DNA from: Zobellella iuensis
GTDB taxonomy: Bacteria; Pseudomonadota; Gammaproteobacteria; Enterobacterales; Aeromonadaceae
Assembly (NCBI RefSeq): GCF_016746085.1
Contig: NZ_JAERTZ010000002.1
Location: 1 to 64,000 of the forward strand
Reading direction: 5' to 3'
Length of the DNA: 64,000 nucleotides
The position numbers and the translations under genes were made by a program. Shown piece by piece: positions 36,637 to 45,640 of the stretch (within the stretch, counting starts at the first letter, position 1; each line of letters starts with the position of its first letter). Below the pieces are notes generated by a model. It did no database searches. It was not told the DNA's origin and saw only the letters and a list, made by a program, of their open reading frames with translations.

Positions 36637-37488
36637 ATGATTACGATCAGTGTGATCAACGGCCTGGTCTACGGGGCCTTGCTGTTGATTGCGGCTTCCG
36701 GCCTGTCCATGGTGTATGGACTGCGGCGGGTCGTCAATTTTGCCCATGGGGCACTTTATATGCTGGGAGCCTACCTGGGCTACAGCATCGCCACCCATTT
36801 CAGTTTCTGGCTGGCCCTGCTGCTCGCCCCGTTGCTGATGGGATTTATCGGAGTGCTGCTGGACCGGTTTTGCTTTCGCCTGTTGCAGGACAAGGAGCCC
36901 CTGAGCGTGCTGCTGGTGACCTTCGGCCTGCTGCTGGTGATCGAGGATCTGGTGCACAGCCTCTGGGGGCGTTCCAATCTGTCGGTGTCGGTGCCCGAGC
37001 TGCTCGGCGGTTCACTGACGCTGTTCGGCTCCGCGGTACCCGTCTATCGCCTGGCGATAGTGGCGCTGGGGGCCCTGGTCATGGGGGGGCTGTTCTGCTG
37101 GATCCGCTTCAGCCGCATCGGCCTCTACCTGAGAGCCGCCAGCACGGATCCGACCACCACCGCCATGCAGGGTGTTAATACCGACAAAGTCAGCGCCATC
37201 GTGGTCGGGTTGGGTACCGCTCTGGCCGGGCTGGCCGGCGTGGTGGCCTCGCCCATGCTCTCCCTGGCGCCGGGCATGGGCAGCGATGTGTTGATCAACT
37301 CCTTCGTGGTGGTGGTGATCGGCGGCCTGGGCAGCATAGGGGGCACCTTCGTCGCCGCCGTGCTGCTGGGCCAGGTACAGTCGTTCGGCATCGTCTACCT
37401 GCCCGCGATCTCCGCCCTGCTGCCCTTTATGCTGATGATTGCCATTCTGCTGTGGAGGCCGGCGGGTATCGCCGGTAATCGTCTATGA
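36637..37488 (+). CDS. livH: Branched-chain amino acid-type ABC transporter permease LivH
   Basis: The 283-aa permease has the LivH features LVYGALLLIAASGLSMVYGLRRVVNFAHG at the N-terminus and LRAASTDPTTTAMQGVNTD before the last helices. It forms the inner-membrane channel with LivM. AAGGAGAGGAG precedes the ATG. In aromatic degraders this transporter type often imports ring acids rather than amino acids. It overlaps the next gene by 4 bp. Confidence 0.92.
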   Translation: MITISVINGLVYGALLLIAASGLSMVYGLRRVVNFAHGALYMLGAYLGYSIATHFSFWLALLLAPLLMGFIGVLLDRFCFRLLQDKEPLSVLLVTFGLLLVIEDLVHSLWGRSNLSVSVPELLGGSLTLFGSAVPVYRLAIVALGALVMGGLFCWIRFSRIGLYLRAASTDPTTTAMQGVNTDKVSAIVVGLGTALAGLAGVVASPMLSLAPGMGSDVLINSFVVVVIGGLGSIGGTFVAAVLLGQVQSFGIVYLPAISALLPFMLMIAILLWRPAGIAGNRL

Positions 37489-38510
37489 GCCAGCTCAACA
37501 AAAGCAACAAGGACATCCTGTGGAAAACGGCGCTGGCGCTGCTGGCCGGGCTGCTGCTGGTGACCCTGGTCGAGTCCGGCCTTGCCCAGTCGCTGTTGAC
37601 CCAGGCGACCATCTATGCGCTCTTTGCGCTGGGCGTCGGGGTGCTGCTGCGCCAGAACGGCCTGGGCAGCTTCGGTCACGCTGCCTTCTTCGGCTCCTCC
37701 GGCTACCTGCTGGCGTTGCTGTTGCAGCATACCCGGCTGCCGGCCGAACTGATCATCCTGCTGACCCTGCTGGTGGTACTGCTCGTCGCCCTGGTGCTGG
37801 GGCTGCTGATCTGCCGGGTGCCAGGCATCGCCTTCGGGATGCTGACCCTGGCCGTGGGGCAGAGCTTCTTCTTGACCGCCTCCCGTTCGCGGGAGCTGCT
37901 CGGGGGAGCCGACGGCCTCGGCATCAACTGGCCCGATACCCTGTTCGGCCTGGATACCCATCGTCTGTACGAGCCGGACGCCATGTTCCTGCTGTGCTGG
38001 GGGGTACTGGTGCTGACCATGGCGCTGCTGACGCTGTTGTTGCGCGGCCGCTTCGGCCGGGTCACCGAGGCGATTCGCGACAACGAGGAGCGGGCCCGTT
38101 TTATCGGCATCCAGGTGCTGCTGCCCCGGGCCGCGCTGTACAGCCTGTCGGCCGGCATTACCGCCATGGCCGGGGTGCTGTCCGCGCTCTACACCGGCTA
38201 TGTGTCGCCGGAAAGCCTGCACTGGAGCGTTTCGGGCATCGCCCTGATCATGGTGATCCTCGGCGGCTTTCACCAGCTGTGGGGGCCCGTGCTGGGCGCC
38301 GTGGTCTACTTCCTGGTCAAGGATTACCTGGGCGGGGTCACCGATTACTGGATGGGCATACTGGGGATGGCCCTGATCCTGGTGGTGGTGTTTGCCCCCG
38401 AAGGCATGGCCGGCGGCCTGGAGAAAGGGTTGCGTCGCCTCCGCTTCCGCCGCGGTCAGCGTCGCCAGCCGAGCGTCACAAGGATGGAGTCCAGCAATGG
38501 CAAAGCTTAA
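37485..38510 (+). CDS. livM: Branched-chain amino acid-type ABC transporter permease LivM
   Basis: The 341-aa permease has LGVGVLLRQNGLGSFGHAAFFG, the LivM-type G-H-A-F helix, and the cytoplasmic coupling segment EAIRDNEERARFIGI. About nine hydrophobic helices are visible. It overlaps the ATPase gene by 14 bp. Confidence 0.92.
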   Translation: MSQLNKSNKDILWKTALALLAGLLLVTLVESGLAQSLLTQATIYALFALGVGVLLRQNGLGSFGHAAFFGSSGYLLALLLQHTRLPAELIILLTLLVVLLVALVLGLLICRVPGIAFGMLTLAVGQSFFLTASRSRELLGGADGLGINWPDTLFGLDTHRLYEPDAMFLLCWGVLVLTMALLTLLLRGRFGRVTEAIRDNEERARFIGIQVLLPRAALYSLSAGITAMAGVLSALYTGYVSPESLHWSVSGIALIMVILGGFHQLWGPVLGAVVYFLVKDYLGGVTDYWMGILGMALILVVVFAPEGMAGGLEKGLRRLRFRRGQRRQPSVTRMESSNGKA

Positions 38511-39216
38511 TTTCGAAGTACAGGGACTGGTGGTGCAGTACGGCGGTGTCAAGGCGGTCGACGGCGTGTCCTTTTCCCTGAAGCCGGGAGAGATCCGTGG
38601 CCTGATCGGCCCCAACGGCGCCGGTAAATCCACCGTCATCGACGCCATCACCGGACGTCGCCTGCCCTCCGCCGGCATAGTCCGATTAAAGGGGGAGGAG
38701 GTAACCAGGCTGGGGGTGTTCGAGCGCCGCAAGAGAGGGGTTTCCCGTTCCTTTCAACGTACCAGCATTTTTGCCGGCATGAGGGTATGGGATCAGGTCG
38801 AGCTGGCGGCCGCCAAGCTCGGCCTGGCCGATGCCGCCCGGGATGCGACCGAAGTGCTGGAGGAGCTGGATCTGATGCCGGTGGCCGGGCTGGTGGCCGG
38901 CGAGCTGGGCTATGGCGAACAGCGCCGGCTGGATCTGGCCCTGGCCCTGGTCGGCCGGCCGGGCATCTTGCTGCTGGACGAGCCGATGGCCGGGCTGACG
39001 GTGCCCGAGTCAATGGAGCTGGCCAGCCACCTCAAGAAACTGGCTTCCGGCCGCGATGTCTCGGTGCTGCTGGTGGAGCACGACATGGAGGTGGTGTTCG
39101 GTATTTCCCATTCCATTACGGTGCTGGAGCTGGGCAGGGTGCTGGCAGAAGGCGAGCCGGACAGGGTGAGGGCCAATCCAAGGGTGCGGGAAGCTTATCT
39201 GGGGAGTGCGGCATGA
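38497..39216 (+). CDS. livG: ABC transporter ATP-binding protein LivG
   Basis: The 239-aa ATPase has Walker A GPNGAGKSTVIDAI, the LivG-type SRSFQRTSIFAGM Q-loop, a signature region ELGYGEQRRLDLALAL and Walker B LLLDEPMAGLT. The signature motif is YGEQ rather than the standard SGGQ, which is usual in this LivG branch. It powers the LivHM permeases. It overlaps livF by 4 bp. Confidence 0.92.
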   Translation: MAKLNFEVQGLVVQYGGVKAVDGVSFSLKPGEIRGLIGPNGAGKSTVIDAITGRRLPSAGIVRLKGEEVTRLGVFERRKRGVSRSFQRTSIFAGMRVWDQVELAAAKLGLADAARDATEVLEELDLMPVAGLVAGELGYGEQRRLDLALALVGRPGILLLDEPMAGLTVPESMELASHLKKLASGRDVSVLLVEHDMEVVFGISHSITVLELGRVLAEGEPDRVRANPRVREAYLGSAA

Positions 39217-39911
39217 GTGAATTACTGAGTTTCAAGGGGGTGAACGCCGGCTACGGCGCGGCCCATGTGCTGCACGACATGAACCTGTCGGTGCGCCAGG
39301 GTGAAAAGGTGGCGCTGATCGGCCGCAACGGGGTCGGCAAGACCACGGTGGTCAATACCCTGCTCGGCCTGGCCTCGCTGCGCAGCGGCGACATCCGCCT
39401 GGGGCAGCGCCAGCCACGCCGGCTGAGGCCCTATATGGCGGCCAACAACGGCATCATGGTGGTGCCCCAGGGGCGCCGCATAGTGCCCAACCTGACGGTG
39501 GAAGAGAACCTGATGCTGGGCGCGGCCGTCGGCCGGGCCGGGCCCTGGCGGCTGGACAGCCTGTACCGGCTGTTTCCCATCCTCAGGGAGCGGGCCCATA
39601 CCCCGGGCACGGCCATGTCCGGCGGCCAGCAGCAGATGCTGGCCATCGGCCGGGCCATGATGGCCAACCCCGAACTGATCGTGCTCGACGAGCCGACCGA
39701 GGGGCTGGCGCCGGTGATCGTCGATCAACTGGCGGAAATCCTCAACCAACTGGCGGAGCAGGGGACCTCGCTGCTGCTGATCGAGCAGAACCTGTCATTG
39801 GTCGGGCGGGTGGCGGAGCGCTACTACGCCCTGTCCAAGGGCAGCGTGGTCGCCGAAGGAAAGGTCCGTCAGGACCATATTATGGAATTACAGCAACACG
39901 TCGTCGTGTAA
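39213..39911 (+). CDS. livF: ABC transporter ATP-binding protein LivF
   Basis: The 232-aa ATPase has Walker A GRNGVGKTTVVNTLLGL, LivF-type VVPQGRRIVPNLTVEENL, signature MSGGQQQMLAIGRAMM and Walker B VLDEPTEGLAPVI. It pairs with LivG. A strong hairpin follows the gene and separates it from the binding-protein gene. Confidence 0.92.
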   Translation: MSELLSFKGVNAGYGAAHVLHDMNLSVRQGEKVALIGRNGVGKTTVVNTLLGLASLRSGDIRLGQRQPRRLRPYMAANNGIMVVPQGRRIVPNLTVEENLMLGAAVGRAGPWRLDSLYRLFPILRERAHTPGTAMSGGQQQMLAIGRAMMANPELIVLDEPTEGLAPVIVDQLAEILNQLAEQGTSLLLIEQNLSLVGRVAERYYALSKGSVVAEGKVRQDHIMELQQHVVV

Positions 39912-39927
39912 TTACATTAAACGCTTT

Positions 39928-39969
39928 ACCCCTGATTTTTATTGCTACCCATGGGTGGCAGGGGTTTTT
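39928..39969 (+). terminator. Intrinsic terminator between livF and the binding-protein gene
   Basis: ACCCCTG and CAGGGGT form an outer stem with an inner GCTACCC/GGGTGGC stem, followed by five T. It could lower read-through or mark separate transcription of the binding protein. Confidence 0.75.
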
Positions 39970-39999
39970 GCATCCATTAAACGTTAAGGGATTAGCATT

Positions 40000-41187
40000 A
40001 TGATGAAAAGAAATGTCAAAGGCTTGGTATTGAGTTCGCTGATAGCCTCTCTATTGCCCATGGCGGCTACGGCTTCGAACAAGGAGCCAATAAAAATAGC
40101 GGCGGTCACCTCCTTGACCGGCGTCTTTGCCCAACAGGGGGAAGAAGCCCTGCGTGGTATTCAGTTCGCGGTGGACGAAGCCAATGCCAATGGCGGCATC
40201 GACGGCCGGGAAGTCATTATCAAAACCGCCGATGACGAAAGTACCCCGGAAGGAGCGCGCCGGGTCACGGAGCGCCTGAGCCGGGAAGGACACAAGTTTG
40301 TGATAGGGCCCATTTCCTCGTCCATTTCGCTGACCCTGGCACAGAGCATGAAACGCTGGGACGCCGTCTATTTCGGCATCCTCAGCAAGATGGACGGGCT
40401 GACCGGCAGCCACTGCAATGCCCGCCTGTTCAGGACCAACCACTCGGACCGGATGGACATGGCCATGATGCGCGAGTGGATGAAAGGGGTGGAGGGCAAC
40501 AGCTTCGCGGTGATCGCCGCCGACTACAACTGGGGCCATGATTCCGCCACCTTCTTCGACGTGCTGACCGCCGAGCAGGGCAAGGGGAACAAGCTGTCGC
40601 TGTTTGCACCGCTCGGGACCACCGACTTCGCGCCCTACATCACCCAGCTCAAGGCTGCCGGGGTCGACAGCATCTGGGTCGCCATGGTCGGGCGCGATGC
40701 CATCGCCTTCGTCCGCCAGGCCGAGTCCTTCGGCCTGACTGCGCAGAGCAAGCTGATCGGCCATTCCCTGATCTTCAACTACCTGGTCGAGGCCACCGAG
40801 GGAGCCACCGAGGGTGTCTGGGGCAATATCGGCTATGGCGCCGAGATCGATACCGAGATGAATCGGACCTTTGTCGCCGCCTGGCAGCAGCGCTTCGGCC
40901 GTTTCCCCACGGAGAATGAAGGCCAGGCCTACAACGGCACCCGTACCATTTTTGAAGGGGTACGGCTGGCCGGCAGCGTGCAGCCCGCGGCCGTCGCCTC
41001 GGCATTGGAAGGCGCCCGCTTCGACACCATCCATGGGCCGGCCCTGATGCGGGCGGAGGACCACCAACTGCTGATCCCCAATTACATGGGCAAGGTCAGC
41101 CTGGCCGATGGAAAATTGCGTCCCGTGATTGAAAAGACCTTCGGGACCGACCTGTACGCCACTCCTTCAGCGGAATGCCGGCTGTAA
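40000..41187 (+). CDS. ABC transporter substrate-binding protein, LivK-like family
   Basis: The 395-aa periplasmic protein has a signal peptide cleaved near residue 25 (PMAATA) and a mature start IKIAAVTSLTGVFAQQGEEALRG, typical of type I periplasmic binding proteins. Conserved parts include IGPISSSISLTLAQSM and EGQAYNGTRTIFEGVRLAG. It delivers substrate to LivHMGF encoded upstream. A ring carboxylate is more likely than a branched-chain amino acid given the SDR and porin neighbours. Confidence 0.9.
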   Translation: MMKRNVKGLVLSSLIASLLPMAATASNKEPIKIAAVTSLTGVFAQQGEEALRGIQFAVDEANANGGIDGREVIIKTADDESTPEGARRVTERLSREGHKFVIGPISSSISLTLAQSMKRWDAVYFGILSKMDGLTGSHCNARLFRTNHSDRMDMAMMREWMKGVEGNSFAVIAADYNWGHDSATFFDVLTAEQGKGNKLSLFAPLGTTDFAPYITQLKAAGVDSIWVAMVGRDAIAFVRQAESFGLTAQSKLIGHSLIFNYLVEATEGATEGVWGNIGYGAEIDTEMNRTFVAAWQQRFGRFPTENEGQAYNGTRTIFEGVRLAGSVQPAAVASALEGARFDTIHGPALMRAEDHQLLIPNYMGKVSLADGKLRPVIEKTFGTDLYATPSAECRL

Positions 41188-41444
41188 TGGAGTGAACCAA
41201 GCATATATCCACCAGGGTGTTGAATCTTTGACCTTGGGGGATATGGATATCCTTGCATGGCAATCCGTTTATATAAACGCCAAGTGCCCGACTATATGGT
41301 CACTGTTAATGATGGGGAGGCTATCTCCTCCTCGTTAAAGACAGGTTGGATTTATATGGTCGGCCTGGGGCAGGTTGTGCAATGGATAAGGGTAATAAAG
41401 TGAAGAAGTGTTTTTTATTTAATTTATTTTAGTCAGGGAAGAAA

Positions 41445-42605
41445 ATGAATCAGAAACTGTTTAAGGTAACCCCCTTGTCGATGATGGTCGGCGCCGCCGT
41501 ATTGTGCAGCAGCGGCGCCATGGCGTTGGATGTTGAACTCGGCGATACAAAAGTTTCCGCTTATGGCTATGTCAAGCTGGATGCCATGTACGATGTGGGA
41601 GACGTCAAGGCCGGCAGCAAGGGGCTGGGCAATTCCATCGATTTCAGCAGGGTGGCCGTGGGCGACGAGAAAACCTCCAGCGGCGGTGACACCACCTTTC
41701 ATGCCTACCAGAGCCGGCTCGGCCTGAAAACGGTGACGCCGACCGGGCAGGGCGATCTGCTGACGGTGCTGGAGGGGGACTTTTACGGCTCCGGCGGCGG
41801 TAACTTCAGGTTGCGCCATGCCTATGGTTCCTGGAACGGCCTGACCGCCGGCCAGACCTGGACCAATTTCGGCTCCCTGATCGGGGCGACGCCGGTGCTC
41901 GACTTTACCGGCCCCATAGGTCCGGGCGGCAACCGCCAGGCCCAGCTGCGTTATTCCAGCAACGGCTTGCACCTCGCGCTGGAGGCCCCCAGCGGCTCCA
42001 TGTCGGGCACCTCCTTTGTCGATGAGGCCAACGTGGCCGACGGCGATCGCAAGGACAGCCTGCCGGATCTGACCCTGCGTTACGAGTCCGCGTTCGGCAA
42101 CCTCAAATACGCCCTGGGCGGCTTGCTGCGGGAAGTGGCGCTGGATGACGGCGAGGTGGATGACAGCGCCACCGGCTGGGGGCTGTTTGCGGCCGCCAGC
42201 CTCAGCCTGGACCAGGGTACCACCTTCAGAGCCATGATCGGCGGCGGCGACGGCATCGGCGGCTACCTGAACGTGTCCGGCGCGCCGGCCGCCTACCGGG
42301 CCGGCGACAGCCTGGAAACCCTCACCGCCTGGGGCGGGGCCCTGGGGGTCAGCCAGCCGGTGGGTCCGGGCGCGGTCAACCTGTCCTACTCCTATGCTGA
42401 CATCGACTGGGACCATGCCCTGCAGGCCGGCCTGGCAGTGGGCGGACGCGACAAAAAGCGCGAACTGGTCCACCTCAACTACATCTGGACCCCCGTCAAC
42501 AGGGTGAGTTACGGGCTGGAGCTGTCCCGGGCGTCACGCACCACCGCCGATAACGACAAGGGCGACGCCCTGCGGCTGCAGGCCAGCGTGACCTACTCGT
42601 TCTGA
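41445..42605 (+). CDS. Outer-membrane porin, DcaP-like
   Basis: The 386-aa protein has a signal peptide cleaved after SSGAMA (residue 27), alternating beta-strand patterns and a C-terminal phenylalanine (VTYSF) for Bam-dependent insertion. The starting pattern VSAYGYVKLDAMYDV and SRLGLKTVTP match DcaP-type trimeric porins, which pass dicarboxylates and other acids. It ends the SDR-ABC gene run and should admit the substrate of the ABC or TRAP importer. The 257-bp gap before it holds no clear gene. Confidence 0.85.
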   Translation: MNQKLFKVTPLSMMVGAAVLCSSGAMALDVELGDTKVSAYGYVKLDAMYDVGDVKAGSKGLGNSIDFSRVAVGDEKTSSGGDTTFHAYQSRLGLKTVTPTGQGDLLTVLEGDFYGSGGGNFRLRHAYGSWNGLTAGQTWTNFGSLIGATPVLDFTGPIGPGGNRQAQLRYSSNGLHLALEAPSGSMSGTSFVDEANVADGDRKDSLPDLTLRYESAFGNLKYALGGLLREVALDDGEVDDSATGWGLFAAASLSLDQGTTFRAMIGGGDGIGGYLNVSGAPAAYRAGDSLETLTAWGGALGVSQPVGPGAVNLSYSYADIDWDHALQAGLAVGGRDKKRELVHLNYIWTPVNRVSYGLELSRASRTTADNDKGDALRLQASVTYSF

Positions 42606-42620
42606 GTGCGATAGCGGAAA

Positions 42621-42656
42621 AAAAGCCCCCCGTCACCCGGTGACGGGGGGCTTTTT
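42621..42656 (+). terminator. Intrinsic terminator after the porin gene
   Basis: GCCCCCCGTCACC and GGTGACGGGGGGC form a perfect stem with a single-base loop region, flanked by A and T runs. It can act in both directions between the convergent porin and AEC genes. Confidence 0.92.
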
Positions 42657-42707
42657 CGTCGTTGAGTGTTGGCCTGCGCCTGTGTCGGGCCCTGGGCCCG
42701 CTTGCGT

Positions 42708-43643
42708 TCAGGCGAACAGCAGCAGAATGACGGACAGGGTCACGAAGGCCGCGGCCGTGGTCAGCAGCAGAGTGCTGGCGGCGAAGCTGCGCTGGCCGTA
42801 CTGGCCGCCGATGATGGGGTAGATGCTCATCATCGGCATGGCGGCCATCAGTATCGCCGCCAGCTGCAGCTCCGGCTCGAAGGGCGGCAGCCACCACACC
42901 ATCAGTGCCACCAGCAGCGGGTGGGCGACCAGCTTGCCCAGCATCACCGTGCTCATGCCGGCCAGGTTGCCCCGCACCGGGCTGCCCACCAGGGAGCCGC
43001 CGATCACGAACAGCGCCACCGCCGCCGAGGCCCGGCCCAGCAGCTCCAGGCTGGTGGCCATGGCCTGGGGCAGGCTGAGGTTGAGCGCCGAGGCCAGGGT
43101 GCCGGCGGCGATGGCCAGCACCAGGGGATTGCGCAGTACCCGGCCGGGCAGGCCGAGCAGCACCCGGCCGAGGGAGTGGCCGTTGTGGCGGTTGGCGTGG
43201 AACTCCAGCAGCGCCAGCGCCAGGGGGATGATCAGCAGGTTTTCCACCAGCAGGGCCATGGCGAAGGCGCGGGCCGGGGGCTCGCCGAACACCTGCAGCA
43301 GCACCGGGTAGCCAAAGAAGGCGCTGTTCGGCACCACCATGCCCATGGCCTTGAAGGACGCCAGCACCGCCTCGTTTTTCAGCACCAGCAGGGTGAGCAG
43401 CAGGCCCAGGATCAGCAGCAGCAGGGAGCCGCCGGCGTAGGCCAGCAGGTAGTGGGGCTCTATCACCTGGCGGAAGCTGAGGTTGGACAGGGTATGGAAG
43501 ATCAGCGCCGGCATGGCGAAGAACAGCACGAAACGGCCCAGGCCGGGCACGGCCTCGGCCGGCATCAGCCGGAAGCGCACGGCGCCGTAGCCGAGGGCGA
43601 TCAGGATAAAGATGGGGGCGGTAATGGATACAACGGCCAGCAC
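42708..43643 (-). CDS. AEC-family (auxin efflux carrier-like) transporter
   Basis: The 311-aa membrane protein has ten hydrophobic helices with the AEC segments ALGYGAVRFRLMPAEAVPGLGRFVLFFAMPALIF and VPNSAFFGYPVLLQVFG. It starts with GTG, and its ribosome site AAGGAG overlaps the pcaB stop codon. It is the last gene of the pcaHGB operon, so it may export or import a pathway acid, but AEC members also carry malonate, malate or drugs. The substrate is not shown by sequence. Confidence 0.87.
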   Translation of the reverse strand: MLAVVSITAPIFILIALGYGAVRFRLMPAEAVPGLGRFVLFFAMPALIFHTLSNLSFRQVIEPHYLLAYAGGSLLLLILGLLLTLLVLKNEAVLASFKAMGMVVPNSAFFGYPVLLQVFGEPPARAFAMALLVENLLIIPLALALLEFHANRHNGHSLGRVLLGLPGRVLRNPLVLAIAAGTLASALNLSLPQAMATSLELLGRASAAVALFVIGGSLVGSPVRGNLAGMSTVMLGKLVAHPLLVALMVWWLPPFEPELQLAAILMAAMPMMSIYPIIGGQYGQRSFAASTLLLTTAAAFVTLSVILLLFA

Positions 43644-43652
43644 GGTGGCTCC

Positions 43653-44990
43653 TTAATGGTGTGGGGGATGGGCGGCTTCGGCCAGGATGGCGTCGAGCCA
43701 GGGGGCGGTGGCGCCGCCCTCGAGCAGTTGCCGCTGTAACTGCGCCAGTTCCAGGCGGATGCCGGACTGCTCGCAGAGGATGTCGAGCAGGGGCCGCGAG
43801 CCCGCCAGGGCTTCCTGGCAGGCGGCGGAGACCAGGGCGGCCGCCCTGTCCCGGGGCATCTGCGCCGCCAGGGCAAAGGTGGCGGCTTCGGCGAAGATCA
43901 CCCCGTTATGCCGCGCCAGGTTGGCCTGCATCCGCCCCGTATCGACCCGCAGGTGTGCCAGGGCGTCCAGCATATGGTGCAGGGCCACCGCCGTGCCCAT
44001 CAGCATGGCGGGCAGCACCAGCCACTCCTGGGTCCAGCCGCTGCCGCTGCGTTCGTGCTCCTGCACCATGGCCTGGTGCATCTGCCCCACCAGGCCGGCG
44101 TTGTGCCGGGCCAGGGCCACCACGACCTCGGCATTCACCGGGTTGCTCTTCTGGGGCAGGGTGGAGGAGCCGCCGCCGTTGTTGAAGCCGATCTCGCCCA
44201 CCTCGGTCTGGCTCAGCCACAGCCAGTCCTGGGCTACCTTGCCGAGCAGCCCCGTGGTCATGGCCAGCCAGTCGGCCAGCTCTACCAGGCTGTCGCGCTG
44301 GGTATGCCAGCCGGGCGCCGGCGCCAGCGTCAGCCGTTTGGCCAGCCGCGCGGCGATGTCGGCGGCCCCTTCCCCCATGGCCGTGAGGGTGCCCACGGCG
44401 CCGCCCAGCTGCACCTTCAGCAGCCGGGGCCTGAGCTCGGCCAGTCGTTGTCGCTGGCGCAGCAGCGGCGCCAGCCAGCCGGCCACCTTGAAGCCGAAAC
44501 TCATGGGCGCCGCCTGCTGGGTGCGGGTGCGGCCGGCCAGCGGGGTATGGCGATGGCTGGCGGCCAGGCCGGCCAGGCGGTCGATGGCCCGGCCCAGGCG
44601 GCCCTCGTACAGTGCCAGCAGCTCCCGGCAGTTGAGGATCTGGGCGGTGTCGACGATATCCTGGCTGGTGGCGCCGAAGTGGACCCAGCGCGCCTGTTCG
44701 GCGGGCAGGGCCTGTTTCAGCGCCTTGACCAGGGCCGGCACCGGCACTCCCGCCGAGGCGGTGCCGGCGGCCAGCTTGATGGCCGGCAGGGTCAGGTTGG
44801 CGGCGGTCCTGGCGATGGCCGCGGCGGCGTCGAGGGGGATCAGCCCGCAGTCGGCCTGGGCCAGGGCCAGTTCGCCTTCCACTTTCAGCATGGCGGCGAT
44901 CTGGGCCTCGTCGCCGAGCAAGGCGGCGGCTTCCTTGTCGGACAGCAGTTGCCGGTACAGGGCGGAATCGAAGGGGGAAACGGAATACAT
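43653..44990 (-). CDS. pcaB: 3-carboxy-cis,cis-muconate cycloisomerase
   Basis: The 445-aa protein belongs to the fumarase/aspartase superfamily. The signature loop GGGSSTLPQKSNPVNAE is visible near residue 280, with WVHFGATSQDIVDTAQ near residue 100. It converts beta-carboxymuconate to gamma-carboxymuconolactone in the ortho route. It lies 47 nt after pcaG and 9 nt before the AEC transporter gene. The neighbouring dioxygenase genes fix the identity. Confidence 0.93.
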   Translation of the reverse strand: MYSVSPFDSALYRQLLSDKEAAALLGDEAQIAAMLKVEGELALAQADCGLIPLDAAAAIARTAANLTLPAIKLAAGTASAGVPVPALVKALKQALPAEQARWVHFGATSQDIVDTAQILNCRELLALYEGRLGRAIDRLAGLAASHRHTPLAGRTRTQQAAPMSFGFKVAGWLAPLLRQRQRLAELRPRLLKVQLGGAVGTLTAMGEGAADIAARLAKRLTLAPAPGWHTQRDSLVELADWLAMTTGLLGKVAQDWLWLSQTEVGEIGFNNGGGSSTLPQKSNPVNAEVVVALARHNAGLVGQMHQAMVQEHERSGSGWTQEWLVLPAMLMGTAVALHHMLDALAHLRVDTGRMQANLARHNGVIFAEAATFALAAQMPRDRAAALVSAACQEALAGSRPLLDILCEQSGIRLELAQLQRQLLEGGATAPWLDAILAEAAHPPHH

Positions 44991-45037
44991 GATGGCCTCG
45001 CTGGATGGCGGTTGCCGGGGGCGGCCCGGACTCTTCC

Positions 45038-45637
45038 CTAAATCTCGAAAAATACGGTTTCCCGCGGCCCCTGCATCCGGATGTCGAAGCGGTACTCCAC
45101 CCCGGTGGCGGTATGGGTGCGGCGGGCTACCAGGGTGGCGCGCCGTGCGGCGGGCACCCGGTTCAGCACCGGATCGGCGGCGTTGGCGGCGGCTTCATCC
45201 TCGAAGTAGAGGCGGGTGTAGGCGTGGCTCAGGAGGCCGCGCATAAAGAGGAGCACCGAGATAAAGGGCGCCTGGCCGGGCCCGGCCGGGCCGGGCTTGA
45301 TGGTCTCGAAGCAAAAGCTCAGATCCTCGCGGGTACCGGTGCCGCAGCGGCCAAACCCCAGGAAGCCGGGATCCAGGGGGCGATCCGCCCGCTGGTCGAG
45401 CGGATGGTGGAAACGGCCGGCGGCATTGGCCTGCCAGATTTCGATCATGGCGTCGTCCACCGGCTGGTCGTTACCGTCCAGCACCCGGCCGGTGAGGCGG
45501 ATGGGCTCGCCGGCGACCTGGCCCCGGCGCAGCCTGCCGTCGGCCACCTGGCCGAAGGGGTAGTGGTACTGCCGGGCGGTCAGGCCGTAGGCGAAGTAGG
45601 GGCCTACGGTCTGGGACGGGGTTTGTTTCATGCTCAT
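45038..45637 (-). CDS. pcaG: Protocatechuate 3,4-dioxygenase alpha subunit
   Basis: The 199-aa subunit starts with the PcaG segment TPSQTVGPYFAYGL and has DDAMIEIWQANAAGRFHHPLDQ. It pairs with the iron-binding beta subunit to cleave protocatechuate between carbons 3 and 4 using O2. It starts 3 nt after the pcaH stop. Met1 or Met3 could start translation. Confidence 0.95.
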   Translation of the reverse strand: MSMKQTPSQTVGPYFAYGLTARQYHYPFGQVADGRLRRGQVAGEPIRLTGRVLDGNDQPVDDAMIEIWQANAAGRFHHPLDQRADRPLDPGFLGFGRCGTGTREDLSFCFETIKPGPAGPGQAPFISVLLFMRGLLSHAYTRLYFEDEAAANAADPVLNRVPAARRATLVARRTHTATGVEYRFDIRMQGPRETVFFEI

Positions 45638-45640
45638 GGC

